Of a stretch of 64,000 nt of DNA, positions 34,674-44,200 are shown in pieces. The translations under genes and the position numbers were made by a program. The stretch comes from Opitutaceae bacterium (GTDB lineage Bacteria; Verrucomicrobiota; Verrucomicrobiia; Opitutales; Opitutaceae): the NCBI GenBank assembly GCA_016794785.1, contig JAEUHC010000018.1, positions 1 to 64,000 of the forward strand, read 5' to 3'. How positions within the stretch are numbered: the stretch's first letter is position 1; the number at the start of each line of letters is the position of its first letter. A model generated the notes under the pieces. That model saw only the letters and a program-made list of their open reading frames with translations, did not search any database and had not been told where the DNA came from.

Positions 34674-36422
34674 ATGCGAAGCCCCCGCGTCCTAGCCGTT
34701 GACATTGGAGCCGGCCATGTCGCGTGCGGATCGTTCGCGGTGGGGGCGTCGGGGCGGCTCGTGCTGCAGCACTTCGCCATCGAGCCGCACAGCTCTGATC
34801 CCTCGCATGAAGGGCGCTGGGCGGTTGAGATTGCGCAATCGCTGGGCGCGGTGGGCGCGCGTCGCAAGCTCACGGGCCCGGCGTCGATCGCCGTGCCGGG
34901 ACACTTGGCGCTGACGAAGTTCATCAAGACGCCGTCCGTCGCGAAGGAAAAGCGCGGCAAGATCATCTCGTTCGAGGCCCAGGAAAACATCCCCTATCCG
35001 CTGGAGGAGGTGGTGTGGGACAGCCTCGTCGTCGCCGACGACGGCTTCGATCTCGAGGTGATGCTGACGGCCGTGAAATTTGAGGCGATGCAGTCGCTGT
35101 GCGCCGCGTGCGACGCCGCCGGCTTCCCGGTTGAGCGGGCCGCGCCGGCCGGCCTCGCGCTGTGCCGGGGCTTCCGCTACAACCACCCCGGCGTGATCGA
35201 GAGCAGCGTCGTCGTCGATGTGGGCGCGCGCACGACCTCCCTGCTGTTCATCGAGGGCGACCGCTTCTACGTCCGCACGCTGGCGCTGGCGGGCAATGCC
35301 GTCACGCAGGCCATTTCCGAGGAGCTGCGCATCGACTTCGCCTCGGCCGAGACCCTCAAGATCCAGGTCCTCTCCGGCAAGAGCGACCTTCCCGGCAATT
35401 CGCCGTCGCGCGCCGCAGTGCACAAGGCCGCGTCCACCTTCGCCACGCGCCTCCAGCTCGAGATCATGCGCTCGACGGTGAACCACCGGCGGCAAGCCGG
35501 CGGCGAGGCCCCCGGCACGCTCTTTCTCACCGGCGGCGGCTCGCTCATCGACGAGCTGCCGGTCGTGCTTGCCGAAAAGCTCAAGCTTAAGGTCGAGCGC
35601 TACAATCCGCTCAAGAATGTCGACGTCTCGGCTGACGCCCGCGCGGCCGGGGCCGAGAGCGCCGCGCCCGTGCTCGCCGACCTCGTGGGCCTCGCCACCG
35701 GCCTCGTCAAAACCGAGGAGGCCGGCGCCAGCCTGCTGCCGCCGGCGCTCACCGCCGTGCTGGAGTTTCGGAAGCGCCAGCCGTGGCTCATCGCGGCGGC
35801 GGCCATTGGCGTCGTGGCGCTGGCGCCGCCCGTGCTGTATTTTCACCACGTCGCCTCGGCGACGCAGGAGCAGGTGTCGCAGCTTGAACGCGAACAACTG
35901 ATGTCACTGCGTTCGATCAGCAATCGCAACACCGACAATCTCCGCCAAATCGAGGAGGCCGGCCGGCAAATCACGGCGCTCCGTGGCGCCTACGAGACCA
36001 AGGCCAACTGGATCAATTTCCTCGCTGATCTCCAGGAGCGCCTCGTGAAGATCGAGGATGTGTGGCTCGACCGCATCGCCGTTGAGCGGCCCGCACCGCC
36101 CGAACCGGGCGCCGTGGCGGACGCCCCGCCGCCGGAGCCGCCGCCCGCCGTCGCTGGCGCGGCCCCCGCTGATCCCAACGCCGCCCCGGCGACGCCGTCC
36201 GCGCCGCCGATCCGGCTCAAGCTCACCGGCCGTCTGCTCGACGTCTCCAATCCTCAGTCGAAGGTCAGCCCGGAGTCGATGCAGCGGGTGAAGCAGCTGC
36301 TCGCGGGCTTCGCCGGCTCCCAATTCGTGAAGGCCGTCGAGGACGAGCGCTTCGACACCAACCAAAACGGGCTGCTCAAGTTCGACTGCACGCTCGTCAT
36401 CAACCCGAGGAAGACGCTGTGA
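34674..36422 (+). CDS. pilM: PilM-PilN-like fusion (type IV pilus inner-membrane assembly)
   Basis: 582 residues. The N-terminal half is an actin-like ATPase of the PilM type: LAVDIGAGHVACG (8-20), VVVDVGARTTSLLFIEGD (179-196) and LFLTGGGSLIDELP (284-297) are the nucleotide-binding loops. ENIPYPLEEVVWDS is a PilM hallmark. A transmembrane helix follows at about 371-390 (WLIAAAAIGVVALAPPVLYF). After it come a coiled segment (QVSQLEREQLMSLRSISN) and a PilN-like periplasmic domain; a Pro/Ala-rich linker is at about 475-515. In most bacteria PilM and PilN are separate. The 3' end overlaps the next gene by four bases. Confidence 0.85.
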   Translation: MRSPRVLAVDIGAGHVACGSFAVGASGRLVLQHFAIEPHSSDPSHEGRWAVEIAQSLGAVGARRKLTGPASIAVPGHLALTKFIKTPSVAKEKRGKIISFEAQENIPYPLEEVVWDSLVVADDGFDLEVMLTAVKFEAMQSLCAACDAAGFPVERAAPAGLALCRGFRYNHPGVIESSVVVDVGARTTSLLFIEGDRFYVRTLALAGNAVTQAISEELRIDFASAETLKIQVLSGKSDLPGNSPSRAAVHKAASTFATRLQLEIMRSTVNHRRQAGGEAPGTLFLTGGGSLIDELPVVLAEKLKLKVERYNPLKNVDVSADARAAGAESAAPVLADLVGLATGLVKTEEAGASLLPPALTAVLEFRKRQPWLIAAAAIGVVALAPPVLYFHHVASATQEQVSQLEREQLMSLRSISNRNTDNLRQIEEAGRQITALRGAYETKANWINFLADLQERLVKIEDVWLDRIAVERPAPPEPGAVADAPPPEPPPAVAGAAPADPNAAPATPSAPPIRLKLTGRLLDVSNPQSKVSPESMQRVKQLLAGFAGSQFVKAVEDERFDTNQNGLLKFDCTLVINPRKTL

Positions 36423-37528
36423 AAAAGAGCCCGCTCTTCACCGCTGCGATGGCGCTCTGCGCCGTGCTTGCCCTCGGCGAGCTCTATCTGATCTACGAGC
36501 GCTTCATGGCATCGCGCGAAGCCGCCAAGACCCTGGTCGCGCGCAAGGGCGAGCTGCAGGGGATGGCCGACCTCAACCCGCCGCCCAAGCGCGAGGTCGC
36601 CACCGCCATCGAGGCGGATCTGGCCAAGGCGCAGGCCGCGCTCACGGCCATGCAGGCCGAGCTCAAGGGCCGTGGCCCCGCCGCCGAGCGTCTCCGCAGC
36701 GCCAAGGTCCCCGCCAACCGCACCGATGCTTTCTTCGACCTCGCGAGCTTCGTGGAGAAGACGCGGGAGCTCGCGAAGAAGAACGACGTGCTCCTCCGTC
36801 CCGAGGCCTCGCGCTTCGGCTTCACCGCCTACGCCACCGAGGGCCCCGCAGCGGATCACATCGAGCCCGTCTTCCGCCAGCGCCAGATTTCGCAGTATCT
36901 GATGGAGGCGTTGATGGAGGCGAAGCCGCGGGCTCTGCTGTCGGTCAAACGCGAGCCCACGCCCGACAAGGCCGAGCGTGAGGCGCGCGCCGCCGCCCAT
37001 GCGGCCGCCGCGGCGGGCCAGCCGGTCGACCCCGGCGCGGTGCCGGCCGACGCCGAGGCCTCGATGCCGGATGGCCCGGATTATTTCCGCGTCAACCCGC
37101 GCGTGACCGCCCGGCAGGCTGGCTTCGTCGACACAATTGCTTTCCGCATTGCATTCACGGGGCCGACGGCCGCGCTGCGGCTTTTCCTCAACAAGCTCGC
37201 CTCGTTCGAACTCCCCGTCCTCGTGCGCGAGGTCGAGGTTGAGACCGCGAGCGCCGAGGACGCGACCGTGGAGGACGCCGTCGGCGCGACCAACGACGCG
37301 GCGGCCGAGGAAAACCCCGCGGCCTCCATCGTGCTCGCCGCCGTGCCGGCCTCGCCCAAGGCCGCCCCCAAGGCTGCGCCCGCCCGTCCCGCCGCCCGGC
37401 CGTCGAACGTCGCTCCCATCGTCGCCAAGCCGTTCTCAAAGTTCACCGTCACCGTCGAGTTCGTCGAACTCGTGACCGCCCCACCTCCGCCCGCCGAGGC
37501 CGCCCCGGCGGCGCCGCCGCCCTCCTGA
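36419..37528 (+). CDS. Inner-membrane pilus-locus protein, Amuc_1100-like
   Basis: 369 residues with a GTG start overlapping the pilM stop as GTGA, chosen because it opens directly into a helix (LFTAAMALCAVLALGELYLI). A coiled region follows (EADLAKAQAALTAMQAELKG), then an alpha/beta domain with FGFTAYATEGPA, a spacer and FRIAFTGPTAALRLFLNKLA. The order of these elements parallels Akkermansia Amuc_1100 (LGFQVYSTQAP and LEIAFQGDRESVLKAMNAI), a pilus-locus protein known for host-receptor binding. This protein is longer, with a low-complexity Ala/Pro tail. Structural family assignment is good from order and motif; host interaction should not be assumed. Confidence 0.75.
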   Translation: MKKSPLFTAAMALCAVLALGELYLIYERFMASREAAKTLVARKGELQGMADLNPPPKREVATAIEADLAKAQAALTAMQAELKGRGPAAERLRSAKVPANRTDAFFDLASFVEKTRELAKKNDVLLRPEASRFGFTAYATEGPAADHIEPVFRQRQISQYLMEALMEAKPRALLSVKREPTPDKAEREARAAAHAAAAAGQPVDPGAVPADAEASMPDGPDYFRVNPRVTARQAGFVDTIAFRIAFTGPTAALRLFLNKLASFELPVLVREVEVETASAEDATVEDAVGATNDAAAEENPAASIVLAAVPASPKAAPKAAPARPAARPSNVAPIVAKPFSKFTVTVEFVELVTAPPPPAEAAPAAPPPS

Positions 37529-37530
37529 AC

Positions 37531-38382
37531 ATGTCGCTTCACCCTCAGGATAGGAATCTCTTGGTGCTCGCGACCCTCGTCGCGTTGGGTTCGGCCGGTG
37601 TGTTCGGCTCGATGGCTTGGCGGCATCAGGGCCCGGGCAGCGTCGCGCCCGTGGTGCTGACGGAATCGCCCTACGCGGCCAAGGCCCCCGACGCTCCGCC
37701 GGTAAAGGTCGAGACTTGGGCTGCACCTGTAGCGCAATCGCGCGGCCGCGAGTGGATCTACGACACGTTCACCCCGCCTGAGATTTTCTACAACACGCGC
37801 TCGAAGCAGTTCACCGTGAAGCCACCTTCCAGCCTCGTGGATGAAGCGGAGTTTGAGACCTTCGGCGTCGAGCTCGTGGCGGTGAAGCCCGAGCCGTTCC
37901 GTCTGCAGCTCATCGGCTACTCCGGCGGTCCCGGGGCGTGGCGCGGCACCTTCAGCAACATGATCACGGGCGAGACCGTGCTGGCCGGCGCCGGCCGGCG
38001 TCTGCCGAATCTCGCTCTCACCATCAAGTCGCTCGAAGTCGCGACGCAGACCGTGCGCCTTGGCGAGAGCATGCCGGTGCGGCAGACCGTGGCGACGGCG
38101 GTCGTGCTCGACGAAAAATCGAATCGCGAGACCACGATCACCAACCTCTCGCGGGTGTTTACCGGCACGGTCTTTGCCTTCGTTTCATCGCCCGGTGCGC
38201 CCGGTGTCCGGGAAGTCCGCGCCGGCGAGTCATTCAAGATCGGCGAGGCCACCTTCCGCATCGAGAAGGTGGAGACCACGCCACCCGCCATCGACGTGGT
38301 GAAGACCTCGCCCAGCCTCACCCAGCCCGACCGCCGCACCCTCACGCCGCGCGAACCCGACGAGCGCGAGCCCGGCCCGTGA
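37531..38382 (+). CDS. Pilus-locus protein, Amuc_1099-like (PilP-like role)
   Basis: 283 residues from the ATG at 37531, with one N-terminal helix (LVLATLVALGSAGVFGSMAW). Two small beta-rich domains follow: IYDTFTPPEIFYNTRSKQF with FRLQLIGYSGGPGAWRGTFS, and GESFKIGEATFRIEKVET near the end. The position between the Amuc_1100-like gene and the secretin matches Amuc_1099, and the design resembles PilP, which joins inner-membrane pilus parts to the secretin. Direct PilP homology is not claimed. The last codons (GAACCCGACGAGCGCGAG) encode an acidic Pro-rich tail. Confidence 0.7.
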   Translation: MSLHPQDRNLLVLATLVALGSAGVFGSMAWRHQGPGSVAPVVLTESPYAAKAPDAPPVKVETWAAPVAQSRGREWIYDTFTPPEIFYNTRSKQFTVKPPSSLVDEAEFETFGVELVAVKPEPFRLQLIGYSGGPGAWRGTFSNMITGETVLAGAGRRLPNLALTIKSLEVATQTVRLGESMPVRQTVATAVVLDEKSNRETTITNLSRVFTGTVFAFVSSPGAPGVREVRAGESFKIGEATFRIEKVETTPPAIDVVKTSPSLTQPDRRTLTPREPDEREPGP

Positions 38383-38417
38383 ACCTTTACCGCCCTTCCT
38401 CTTTCCGTCCCCTCGCA

Positions 38418-41201
38418 ATGAAAACACGCCTCCCCTCCACGCTCCTGCCCGCCGTGCTCGCCGCCCTTCTCGCCGGCGGAGCCGCGCCGCTGCGGGCTGC
38501 GGCCGCCAAGAGCCAGACCGACACCAAGATTGAGCTGATCAGTGCGGCGCTGACGGCCCGCGATGCCGGCGATGTGGCGGGCGCCCAGCGGGCGATTGCG
38601 CAGCTCGAGAAGAGCTTTCCCAATGACCCCGCGGTGCAGCGGCTCCGCAATGAGGTGCAGTCTTCCGCCACCGCGCGCTCCCAGCAGCTCGCCGCGCAGG
38701 CCGCCGCCGCGGCCGCCCCGGCGTCCCGGCCCGCCGTGCCCCAGATGATCGACGTCAACATCCCGGCAGCCGGGCAGGTGGCCGCCGAGTCCGAGGCGGA
38801 GGCGCTCGCGCGCGCCGAGGCCGGCCGCATCACCCAGCTCGTCGCCACGGGCCAGATTCAGCTCGACGCCGCGCGCACGCTTTTGCGCAAGGGCCAGCCG
38901 GAGCAGGCGCTGGAAACGCTCGACGCCGCGCTCGCGTCGCTGCCGCTCAACCCGACCACGCAGCGCCTCGTCGGCGACCTGAAGAAGGAAAAAGCCAACG
39001 CCCTCCTCGATCGCGCGCAGGCCGACCTCAAGCGCGGCGACACCGCCGCCGCCCGCGCCGCCATGGCCGCCTACGCGCAGATCGCCGGTGAGACGCAGCG
39101 CTCGGCCGGCATCGCCCGCCAGATTGATCGCGCCGACGCCAAGCCCGTCGCCGCCGCCGTTGATCCCAGCTTTGTTTCCGATCGCCGGGCCACGACGCAG
39201 CTCGTCGCCAAGGGCCGCGCGCAATACGTCGCCGGCGATCTCGACGGTGCGCAGCAGACCTTCCGCGCCATCGAGGCGCAGGAGCCGGACAACACCATCG
39301 CCAAGGGTTTCCTCCTTCGCATCGCCGAGGAAAAGGCCGAGACCGGCGCCCTTAATCGCGAGAAGACGCGCGCCCAGCTCCTCGAGGAAGTGGCCAAGAG
39401 CTGGCAGCGTCCCGGCATCTATCAGGAGCGCCCCCGCGAGGTCGGCGAGGCCGCCGCCGTCGCGCCGCTCGTGAAGAAGCTCAGCGAGATCGTGCTCGCG
39501 AACGTCAATTTCACCAACGCCGAGATCGGTCAGGTCGTCGCCGCGCTCAGCGAGGAATCCGTTGCGGCCGACGCCACTGGCGCCGCCCCCAAGGGCGTCA
39601 ACATCGTGCTGCTCGATCCCTCGAACAAGAAGCCGCTCGTCACGCTCACGCTCCGCAATGCCTCGCTCAAGCGCGTGCTCGACTTCGTGACCGAGCAGGC
39701 CGGCTACCAATACGAGGTGCAGGCCGACGCCGTGGTCGTGCGGCCGGGCGGCGAGACGACGAACCTCGAGACGCAGTTCTTCCCGATCACGCGCGCGACC
39801 GTGTTGCGCATGAGCGGGATGTCCGCGCCCGCCGGCGGCGCCGCGGCCCGCGATCCGTTTTCCTCGGGCGGGGCGGGTGGGGCGGAGGCCCCGGCCTCGA
39901 ACGCGGCGGGCGAAGCCTCCGCGATGAAATCCTTCCTTGGTCAGGCCGGCGTAAGCTTTGGCGTCGAGGGCAGCTCGCTCGCCTACGACGGCTCCGCCAT
40001 CATTGTCACCCAGACGCCCCGCAACATCGAGCGCATCCGCAACATCCTCGCCCGCTACAACGACGTCCGCCAGGTCGAGATCGAGGCCAAGTTCATGGAG
40101 GTGCAGGAAGGCGCGCTGGAGGAACTCGGCGTGACTTGGAACCTCTCGCGCCGCGGCGTGCCGCGCGTCAACCCGACCACCGGCGCACCGGTGCTCGACA
40201 CGAATGGCCGCCAGATTTTCGACCCGCTCGAGACCTACACGACGGGCAACATCAACCGCTCGCTCGTCGGCGCGTTTCCCAGCACGTCGACCTCCAATGC
40301 GCTCGTGATCAAGGATCCCGCGATCGCCAACTCCGGCTCTGATCCCAACCAGACCGCCGGCCAGCTCCGCGTGCCCGTCGCCCCCACGAACATCCCGGGC
40401 GCGGTCTCGCTCGCCGCCACGGCCAATGCCATCGGCAACATCGTGGGCTTCGTCGGCGAGTTCGATGTCAACGCCGCGGTCCGCGCCCTCTCGCAGAAAC
40501 AGGGCACCGACCTCCTCAGCTCGCCCAAGCTCACCGTGCTCTCCGGCAATCCGGCCAACATCACGGTCGCCCAGGAGCTGCGCTACCCGCAGAGCTACGG
40601 TGAAATCCAGTCGCAGGTCGGCACCGGCGCGGTCGCCGGCGGCGCCGCGGGCGTCACGATCACCGCGGGCACGCCGCAGGAGTTCACCGCCCGCAACGTC
40701 GGCGTCGAGCTCAAGGTCACGCCCACGGTCGAGGAGGACGACTACTCCATCTCGCTGGACCTCAATCCGCGCGTGACGGAGTTCGAAGGCTTCGTCGAAT
40801 ACGGCGGCCCGTCCGTCGCGATCTCCGGCACCACGACGGTCACCGTGCCGCCCGGCTTCTACCAGCCCATCTTCTCGGTGCGTGATATCGCCACCAAGGT
40901 CACGATCTGGGACGGCGCGACGCTCGTGATGGGCGGCCTGACGCGCGAGGAAGTGAAGAAGGTGAACGACAAGGTCCCCTTCTTCGGCGACCTCCCGTTC
41001 GTCGGCCGGCTCTTCCGCTCCAAGGGCGAGAGCGCGCAGAAACGAAACCTGCTGATCTTTGTCACCGCGAATCTGGTCAGCCCCGGCGGCTCGCCGAAGA
41101 AGCAGTCGCTCAAGGGCACGCCCGCCAACTCGCTCTTCCAGAATCCCACCATCGTGACGCCGGCCAGCGCGGAGCCCCGCACCCGCACCAACGCCAAGTA
41201 A
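38418..41201 (+). CDS. pilQ: PilQ/GspD-type secretin
   Basis: 927 residues from the ATG at 38418, which begins a signal peptide (MKTRLPSTLLPAVLAALLAG). A GTG at 38379 overlapping the previous stop is an alternative start. The first 350 residues contain helical repeats (TPR-like; GAQRAIAQLEKSFPND). Next are N-domains with FTNAEIGQVVAALSEE and LDFVTEQAGYQYEVQADAVV. The C-terminal secretin domain has EAKFMEVQEGALEELGVTWN (about 556), VLSGNPANITVAQELRYP (about 707) and DGATLVMGGLTREEVKKVND followed by VPFFGDLPFVGRLF (about 831-855). It forms the outer-membrane pore of type IV pili or type II secretion. It is the fifth gene of the Amuc_1102-1098-like block. Confidence 0.9.
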   Translation: MKTRLPSTLLPAVLAALLAGGAAPLRAAAAKSQTDTKIELISAALTARDAGDVAGAQRAIAQLEKSFPNDPAVQRLRNEVQSSATARSQQLAAQAAAAAAPASRPAVPQMIDVNIPAAGQVAAESEAEALARAEAGRITQLVATGQIQLDAARTLLRKGQPEQALETLDAALASLPLNPTTQRLVGDLKKEKANALLDRAQADLKRGDTAAARAAMAAYAQIAGETQRSAGIARQIDRADAKPVAAAVDPSFVSDRRATTQLVAKGRAQYVAGDLDGAQQTFRAIEAQEPDNTIAKGFLLRIAEEKAETGALNREKTRAQLLEEVAKSWQRPGIYQERPREVGEAAAVAPLVKKLSEIVLANVNFTNAEIGQVVAALSEESVAADATGAAPKGVNIVLLDPSNKKPLVTLTLRNASLKRVLDFVTEQAGYQYEVQADAVVVRPGGETTNLETQFFPITRATVLRMSGMSAPAGGAAARDPFSSGGAGGAEAPASNAAGEASAMKSFLGQAGVSFGVEGSSLAYDGSAIIVTQTPRNIERIRNILARYNDVRQVEIEAKFMEVQEGALEELGVTWNLSRRGVPRVNPTTGAPVLDTNGRQIFDPLETYTTGNINRSLVGAFPSTSTSNALVIKDPAIANSGSDPNQTAGQLRVPVAPTNIPGAVSLAATANAIGNIVGFVGEFDVNAAVRALSQKQGTDLLSSPKLTVLSGNPANITVAQELRYPQSYGEIQSQVGTGAVAGGAAGVTITAGTPQEFTARNVGVELKVTPTVEEDDYSISLDLNPRVTEFEGFVEYGGPSVAISGTTTVTVPPGFYQPIFSVRDIATKVTIWDGATLVMGGLTREEVKKVNDKVPFFGDLPFVGRLFRSKGESAQKRNLLIFVTANLVSPGGSPKKQSLKGTPANSLFQNPTIVTPASAEPRTRTNAK

Positions 41202-41225
41202 ACCATGCCTCCGGCCCAACCAGCC

Positions 41226-44200
41226 ATGAAGACCTTTCTCCGGCGATTGAGCGAAGGCGGCGCGCTCCTCGCGGCGCTCTTCGCCGCCACGCCCGCGGTC
41301 CTCGCCGCGCCGCCGCTCGCGGTGTCGATTACCGCCCCGGCCAATGGTGCGACCATAGGGCCGCTCTCCTCGCCGGCCAACACCGTGGCGCTCACGGCCT
41401 CGGCTACGCCGAGCGGCGGCGGCGCCTTCATCACGCAAATCCAGTTTTTCGTGAACGGTGTTTCGGTGGGCACCTCCACCGCTGCGCCGTTCGGTGTGAA
41501 CTGGACACCCGCCGCGCCCGGCACCTACACGCTTACCGCGACGGCGACCGATAGCAGCGCCGCGTCCAATAACACGCTCACATCCGCGCCCGTCACCGTC
41601 ACCATTTCGGCGGTGCGCCTCGCCGCGGTGAGCGTGCCCGCCGCGAACGCGACTGTGCCGCAAGGCTCGCAGATTGTTGTTCGTGGGTCGGCGTCGATGT
41701 CCGACGGAGTGGTGGCGAGCGTTGAGTTTCTCCTGCGCGACGGGGTGAACCCCGACATCACGCTCGGCACCAGCACGAGTTCGCCGTATTTCGTCCTCAC
41801 GCCTGCGGTCACCGCCACCGCTGGCACCTACAATTTGATCGCCAAAGCGACGGCGACGGCCGGCGCGCCCGCGCCTACTTGGGAGTCGGTCGCCAGCTAT
41901 CCGCTGACGGTGGTGGCGCAGGTGGGCAACGGCCCGGCCATGAGCTTCGTCGCGCCGCAAGTTTCTGATGTGCTCTCGGTGGGCACCCCGGTGACTGTCA
42001 CTGCCACAGCGACCGACACCGACGGCTTTATCCCCAATTCCGCCCCCGGTGGCGTCGCGTTTTATGCCGACGGTGAGCTCATCTCCACGGATTTCACCGC
42101 GCCTTATTCCGTCTCATGGACGCCCGCTCTCGCCAAGACCGTCACGCTCCTCGCCGTCGGCACTGACAACCACGGCAACGCCCGCGCCGCGACGCGCAAC
42201 GTCACCGTGCTCGCCGTCGCGCCCACGGTCGCGATTTCCGCGCCCGCGAACAATTCCAACGCCACCATTGGCACGCCCGTCACGGTCAGCGCCACGGCGA
42301 CGGCCGGTGTCGGCACCACCGTCTCAAGCGTGCAATTTTTCGCTGACGGAGTCGCGATCGGAGCGCCCGACACCGTGGCGCCCTACACGGTGAGCTGGAC
42401 CCCGACGGGCTCCGGATCCGTCGCGCTTACGGCACGTGTGGCCGACAGCAACGGCACCCTGGTCACCTCCGCCGCGATCAATGTCAACGTGAGCGCACCC
42501 GGCGCCGTGCTTTCTACGACCCTGACTGCACCGGCGAACGGCGCTGCGATCGCCGCCGGCACCACCACGCTCCTCACAGCCAACGCCAATGCCGCCGGCA
42601 CCGCCACGGTCGCCCGCGTCGATTTTCTCGCCGGCACGACGATCGTTGGCACGGCGCTCACAGCGCCGTATCAGGCAAGCTGGATCCCGACGACGGCGGG
42701 TGTCGTGGCGCTGACCTCGCGCGTGACCGATTCCAACGGTGCAACCGCCAATTCACCCATCGTCAACGTGAGCGTCACGGGCCCCGCCGTCCTGCTCGCG
42801 ACCAATCTCGCGCCCGGCACCAACGGTGCGGTCGGCTCGCCGATTGCACTCACGGCCACGGCCACACCCGTCGCACCCGCCACGATTGCGAATGTCGTTT
42901 TCCTCGCTGGCGCGACCGTGCTCGGCACGGTGAACAGCGCCCCCTTCACCTTCGATTGGACGCCCGCAACCGGCGGCACGTTCTCCCTTACTGCCCGTGC
43001 CACCGACTCGAATGGCGCGGTCGTCACGTCGACGGCCGTCAGTGTGACCGTCGGCGCGACGCCGCCGACGGTTTCGCTGCTGTCGCCGACCAGTGGCTCC
43101 ACCGTTGCGAACAATGTCGCCACAAATCTCACGGCCACGGCCACCGCCAGCCCCGGCGCAACCGTCACCCGGGTGGACTATTTTCTTAACGGCACCGTAG
43201 CCCTCGGCACCGGGCTCACTGCACCGTTTACGGTCGGCTGGACTCCCACCACCGCCGGCGTCGCATCGCTGACTGCGCGCGTCACGGATTCGCTCGGGGC
43301 CACGGCGACCTCGTCCGCGGTGCTCGTAACGGTCTCAGGAGGCACCACGGGCGGTCTCGCCGGGCTGTTGACCATGACCGGTTCGACCATAATCCCGGCC
43401 GGCTCGACCCGGGCGCTCTCCGTGACGCCCTCGGGCGGTGCGGGCGTCTATGACCGCGTCGAGCTGTATTACGACACCGTGATCGTGGGCACCGACACGG
43501 CCCCGCCTTACAATTTTCTCTTCACGGCCCCGGCAAGCGCCGGCGGACATTTTCTGACAGCGCGCGTCGTCGATGCCACCGGCCTCTCGGCCAATTCCAA
43601 CACGATCCCGATTAACATCACTTCCACCATCGGGGTCGCGCCCTTGGCGTCGATCGTGACGCCGGCGAGCGGCTCGTTCCTCGGCGTCGGCGCCGCCACC
43701 ACCATCACCGGCATCGCCACCGATGGCGATGGCTCGATCTCCGGCGTGCAGGTCTTCGTCAACGGCGCGCTGCTCGGCAGCGCCACATTGGCCGGCTCCA
43801 CTTGGTCGATCGCGTGGACACCCACGGTCACTGGCGTCGCATCCATCACCGCCATCGCGACCGACAACAGCGGCAACTCCGTCGCCGCACCCGCGGTGGG
43901 CGTGTCGATTGCGGACAGCACCTCGCCGAACATCGCGCTCGGTTTCTCGCCCGGGGCCCCGTCCGGTGGCGTGTTGACGCTGCCCAGTGGCGCGACCCGC
44001 AACGTCCTTGCGACGGTCACTCCCGCCGTGGGTCGCGCGACGGTGCGCGTCGAGTTCTTCGTCGATGGCACCAAGCTCGGGGAGGACACGAGTTTCCCCT
44101 ACACCTTCCGCTATCTCGCGCCCGAACTCGCCGCGGGCGAATCGTCCCGCACTTATGTGCTTTCCGCGCGTGCCACCGACAACGCCGGCGCTGCGCGGGA

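Noticed and set aside
37917..41960. 1,347-codon open frame on the minus strand opposite the pilus genes
   Set aside because: Shadow frame in GC-rich DNA; Arg/Gly/Asp-rich, no domain, and the plus strand carries well-conserved secretin motifs.
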